Source: Tessaracoccus sp. OS52
GTDB taxonomy: Bacteria; Actinomycetota; Actinomycetes; Propionibacteriales; Propionibacteriaceae
Assembly (NCBI RefSeq): GCF_020687685.1
Contig: NZ_JAJEWM010000001.1
Coordinates: 1,612,001 to 1,676,000 of the forward strand
Reading direction: 5' to 3'
DNA length: 64,000 nucleotides
A program made the translations under genes and the position numbers. Shown here one piece after another: positions 63,056-64,000 of this stretch (position 1 is the first letter of the stretch; each line of letters begins with the position of its first letter). The notes beneath the pieces were generated by a model, which was not told the origin of the DNA, did no database searches, and was given only the letters and a program-made list of their open reading frames with translations.

Positions 63056-63886
63056 TCAGAGCGAGCCCACGAAGTCCAGCAGTGCTCGCTCCCACTCGTC
63101 GCGGTGCGAGACGTTGATCCCGTGCGGTCCGCCAGCCACGACGTGCAGTCGGGCGTTCGGGATGATGTCGACGGCGCGGGCGCTGGATGCCGCAAGCGGG
63201 ACGTTCTGGTCGCCGTCGCCGTGGATCAGCAGCGTCGGCACGTCGATGCGCCTGCAGTCCTCCCGCAGGTCGGTCGCCCAGATCAGGATGCACTCCGCAG
63301 CCGCCTGTGGGTCGCTCTGAAGTCCGATCCCGACCGCCTTTGAGCGCACGTCCTCGGCCACGGTGAGGCCTTCGGCATTGCTGAAGAAGTTGGTCACGAA
63401 CTGGTCCACGAACCCCGGGTGGTCGGCGGCGCAGGCCTCGGACATCTTCTGGAACTCCGAGAAGGGCATCGCGCCGTCGGGATTGTCGTCCGCCTGGGCG
63501 AGCGCGGGACAGATGGAGCCGGAGAGCACCACCCCCGCGAGTCGATCCGTACCGTAGGTGGAGCAGTAGCGCGCCACCTCTCCGCCGCCCATGGAGAACC
63601 CAAGCAGGACCGCGTCTCGCAGGTCCAGCCCACTGATGAGATCGTGCAGGTCGGAGGCGAGCCTGTCGTAGTGGTAGCCGGTGGCGGGTTTGTCGGAGTG
63701 GCCGAAGCCGCGTCGGTCGTAGGTGATGACGCGCAGCCCGGCGGCAGTCAGCGCGGGCTGGTTGTCCGCGAACGACTCCCCGGACAGCGGCCAGCCATGC
63801 ACCAGCACCATCGGACGGCCATCACCGCCGGAGTCGGTGTAGTTCAGCTCAACGGGTGCGTCCCCTGAAGTGGTCAGCCTTGGCAT
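63056..63886 (-). CDS. Alpha/beta hydrolase (non-haem haloperoxidase / arylesterase-like)
   Basis: 276 aa; ATG at 63886 directly after AAGGAGGCAACG. The oxyanion motif VHGWPLSGESF (about residues 29-39), the nucleophile elbow LGFSMGGGE (Ser near 98), the acid strand LIHGDGDQNVPL and the catalytic His in GGPHGINVSH form a full triad. The YDRRGFGHSDKPATGY segment is typical of cofactor-free haloperoxidases, which in vivo usually act as esterases. The substrate is unknown. Confidence 0.87.
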   Translation of the reverse strand: MPRLTTSGDAPVELNYTDSGGDGRPMVLVHGWPLSGESFADNQPALTAAGLRVITYDRRGFGHSDKPATGYHYDRLASDLHDLISGLDLRDAVLLGFSMGGGEVARYCSTYGTDRLAGVVLSGSICPALAQADDNPDGAMPFSEFQKMSEACAADHPGFVDQFVTNFFSNAEGLTVAEDVRSKAVGIGLQSDPQAAAECILIWATDLREDCRRIDVPTLLIHGDGDQNVPLAASSARAVDIIPNARLHVVAGGPHGINVSHRDEWERALLDFVGSL

Positions 63887-63946
63887 CGTTGCCTCCTTGT
63901 CGGCGCGCTTGGCAGCGACGTTATCGGCGTCGGAGGAAACGGACAA

Positions 63947-63969
63947 GACCCCCCGCGTGTGCGGGGGTC
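63947..63969. terminator. Hairpin near the right edge
   Basis: GACCCCCCGC (63947-63956) pairs with GCGGGGGTC (63961-63969) with one bulged C and a 4-nt loop. On the minus strand the complement of 63993-63995 could be a TGA stop of a gene beyond the edge, which this hairpin would end. Too little is visible to call that gene. Confidence 0.55.
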
Positions 63970-64000
63970 CTGGTCCTGGCCGAGGGCTGGCCTCAGAGGT

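Overview
The window is high-GC (GC-rich third codon positions, many GTG starts, tightly overlapping genes). It carries actinobacterial marker arrangements: rpsB-tsf-pyrH-frr-cdsA-rlmN, dxr-rseP-ispG-GNAT-proS, rimP-nusA, ylxR-infB-rbfA-truB-ribF-rpsO-pnp, a MabA/InhA-like fabG-fabI pair and a GluABCD-type glutamate transporter. This points to an actinomycete, and my best guess is the family Propionibacteriaceae. That placement is inference from gene content and order; I could not run a search.

Left end (1-4.7 kb): a sugar-uptake lipoprotein gene runs off the left edge and is divergent from a four-gene operon (PfkB-type kinase, LacI regulator, mannose-6-phosphate isomerase, mannitol-phosphate-type dehydrogenase). 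A perfect 14-bp LacI-style palindrome lies between the two transcripts. The logic is import, phosphorylation, and entry to glycolysis as fructose-6-phosphate; the substrate is unknown.

4.7-30.2 kb is a long, mostly minus-strand block of translation, RNA and isoprenoid housekeeping genes. Reading along the minus strand it runs dxr, rseP, ispG, GNAT, proS, rimP, nusA, then ylxR, infB, rbfA, truB, ribF, rpsO, pnp. The usually contiguous nusA-ylxR-infB segment is split by about 7.6 kb holding a complete polar amino acid ABC transporter and an unassigned metabolic cluster (two amidohydrolase-type proteins, a DegT aminotransferase, an SDR and a frameshifted Gfo/Idh-type oxidoreductase). The last transporter gene overlaps the start of ylxR.

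30.2-35.7 kb looks like an accessory segment between dxr and rlmN. It holds a lipoprotein, a secreted protein with a possible beta-gamma-crystallin-like C-terminus, a two-component system with a degenerate kinase ATP-binding region, glutamate dehydrogenase, a small basic protein and an unusual ~140-bp tandem repeat array with nested inverted repeats.

35.7-44.4 kb returns to core genes: rlmN, cdsA, frr, pyrH, tsf, rpsB (with a visible promoter and leader hairpin), an alpha/beta hydrolase, a protein with two M23 domains, a XerC-type recombinase and peptide deformylase. 44.4-64 kb is mixed: a large secreted nuclease, an rRNA/tRNA methyltransferase, an SBF-like transporter, DUF485 plus ActP-type acetate symporter, SPFH and NfeD proteins, an ABC ATPase, the FASII reductases FabI and FabG, DUF3099, SURF1, RlmA, an OatA-like acyltransferase, a phosphohexomutase, an ABC-F protein, a DUF456 protein and a haloperoxidase-like hydrolase. 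I saw no rRNA, tRNA, CRISPR, transposase or replication origin.
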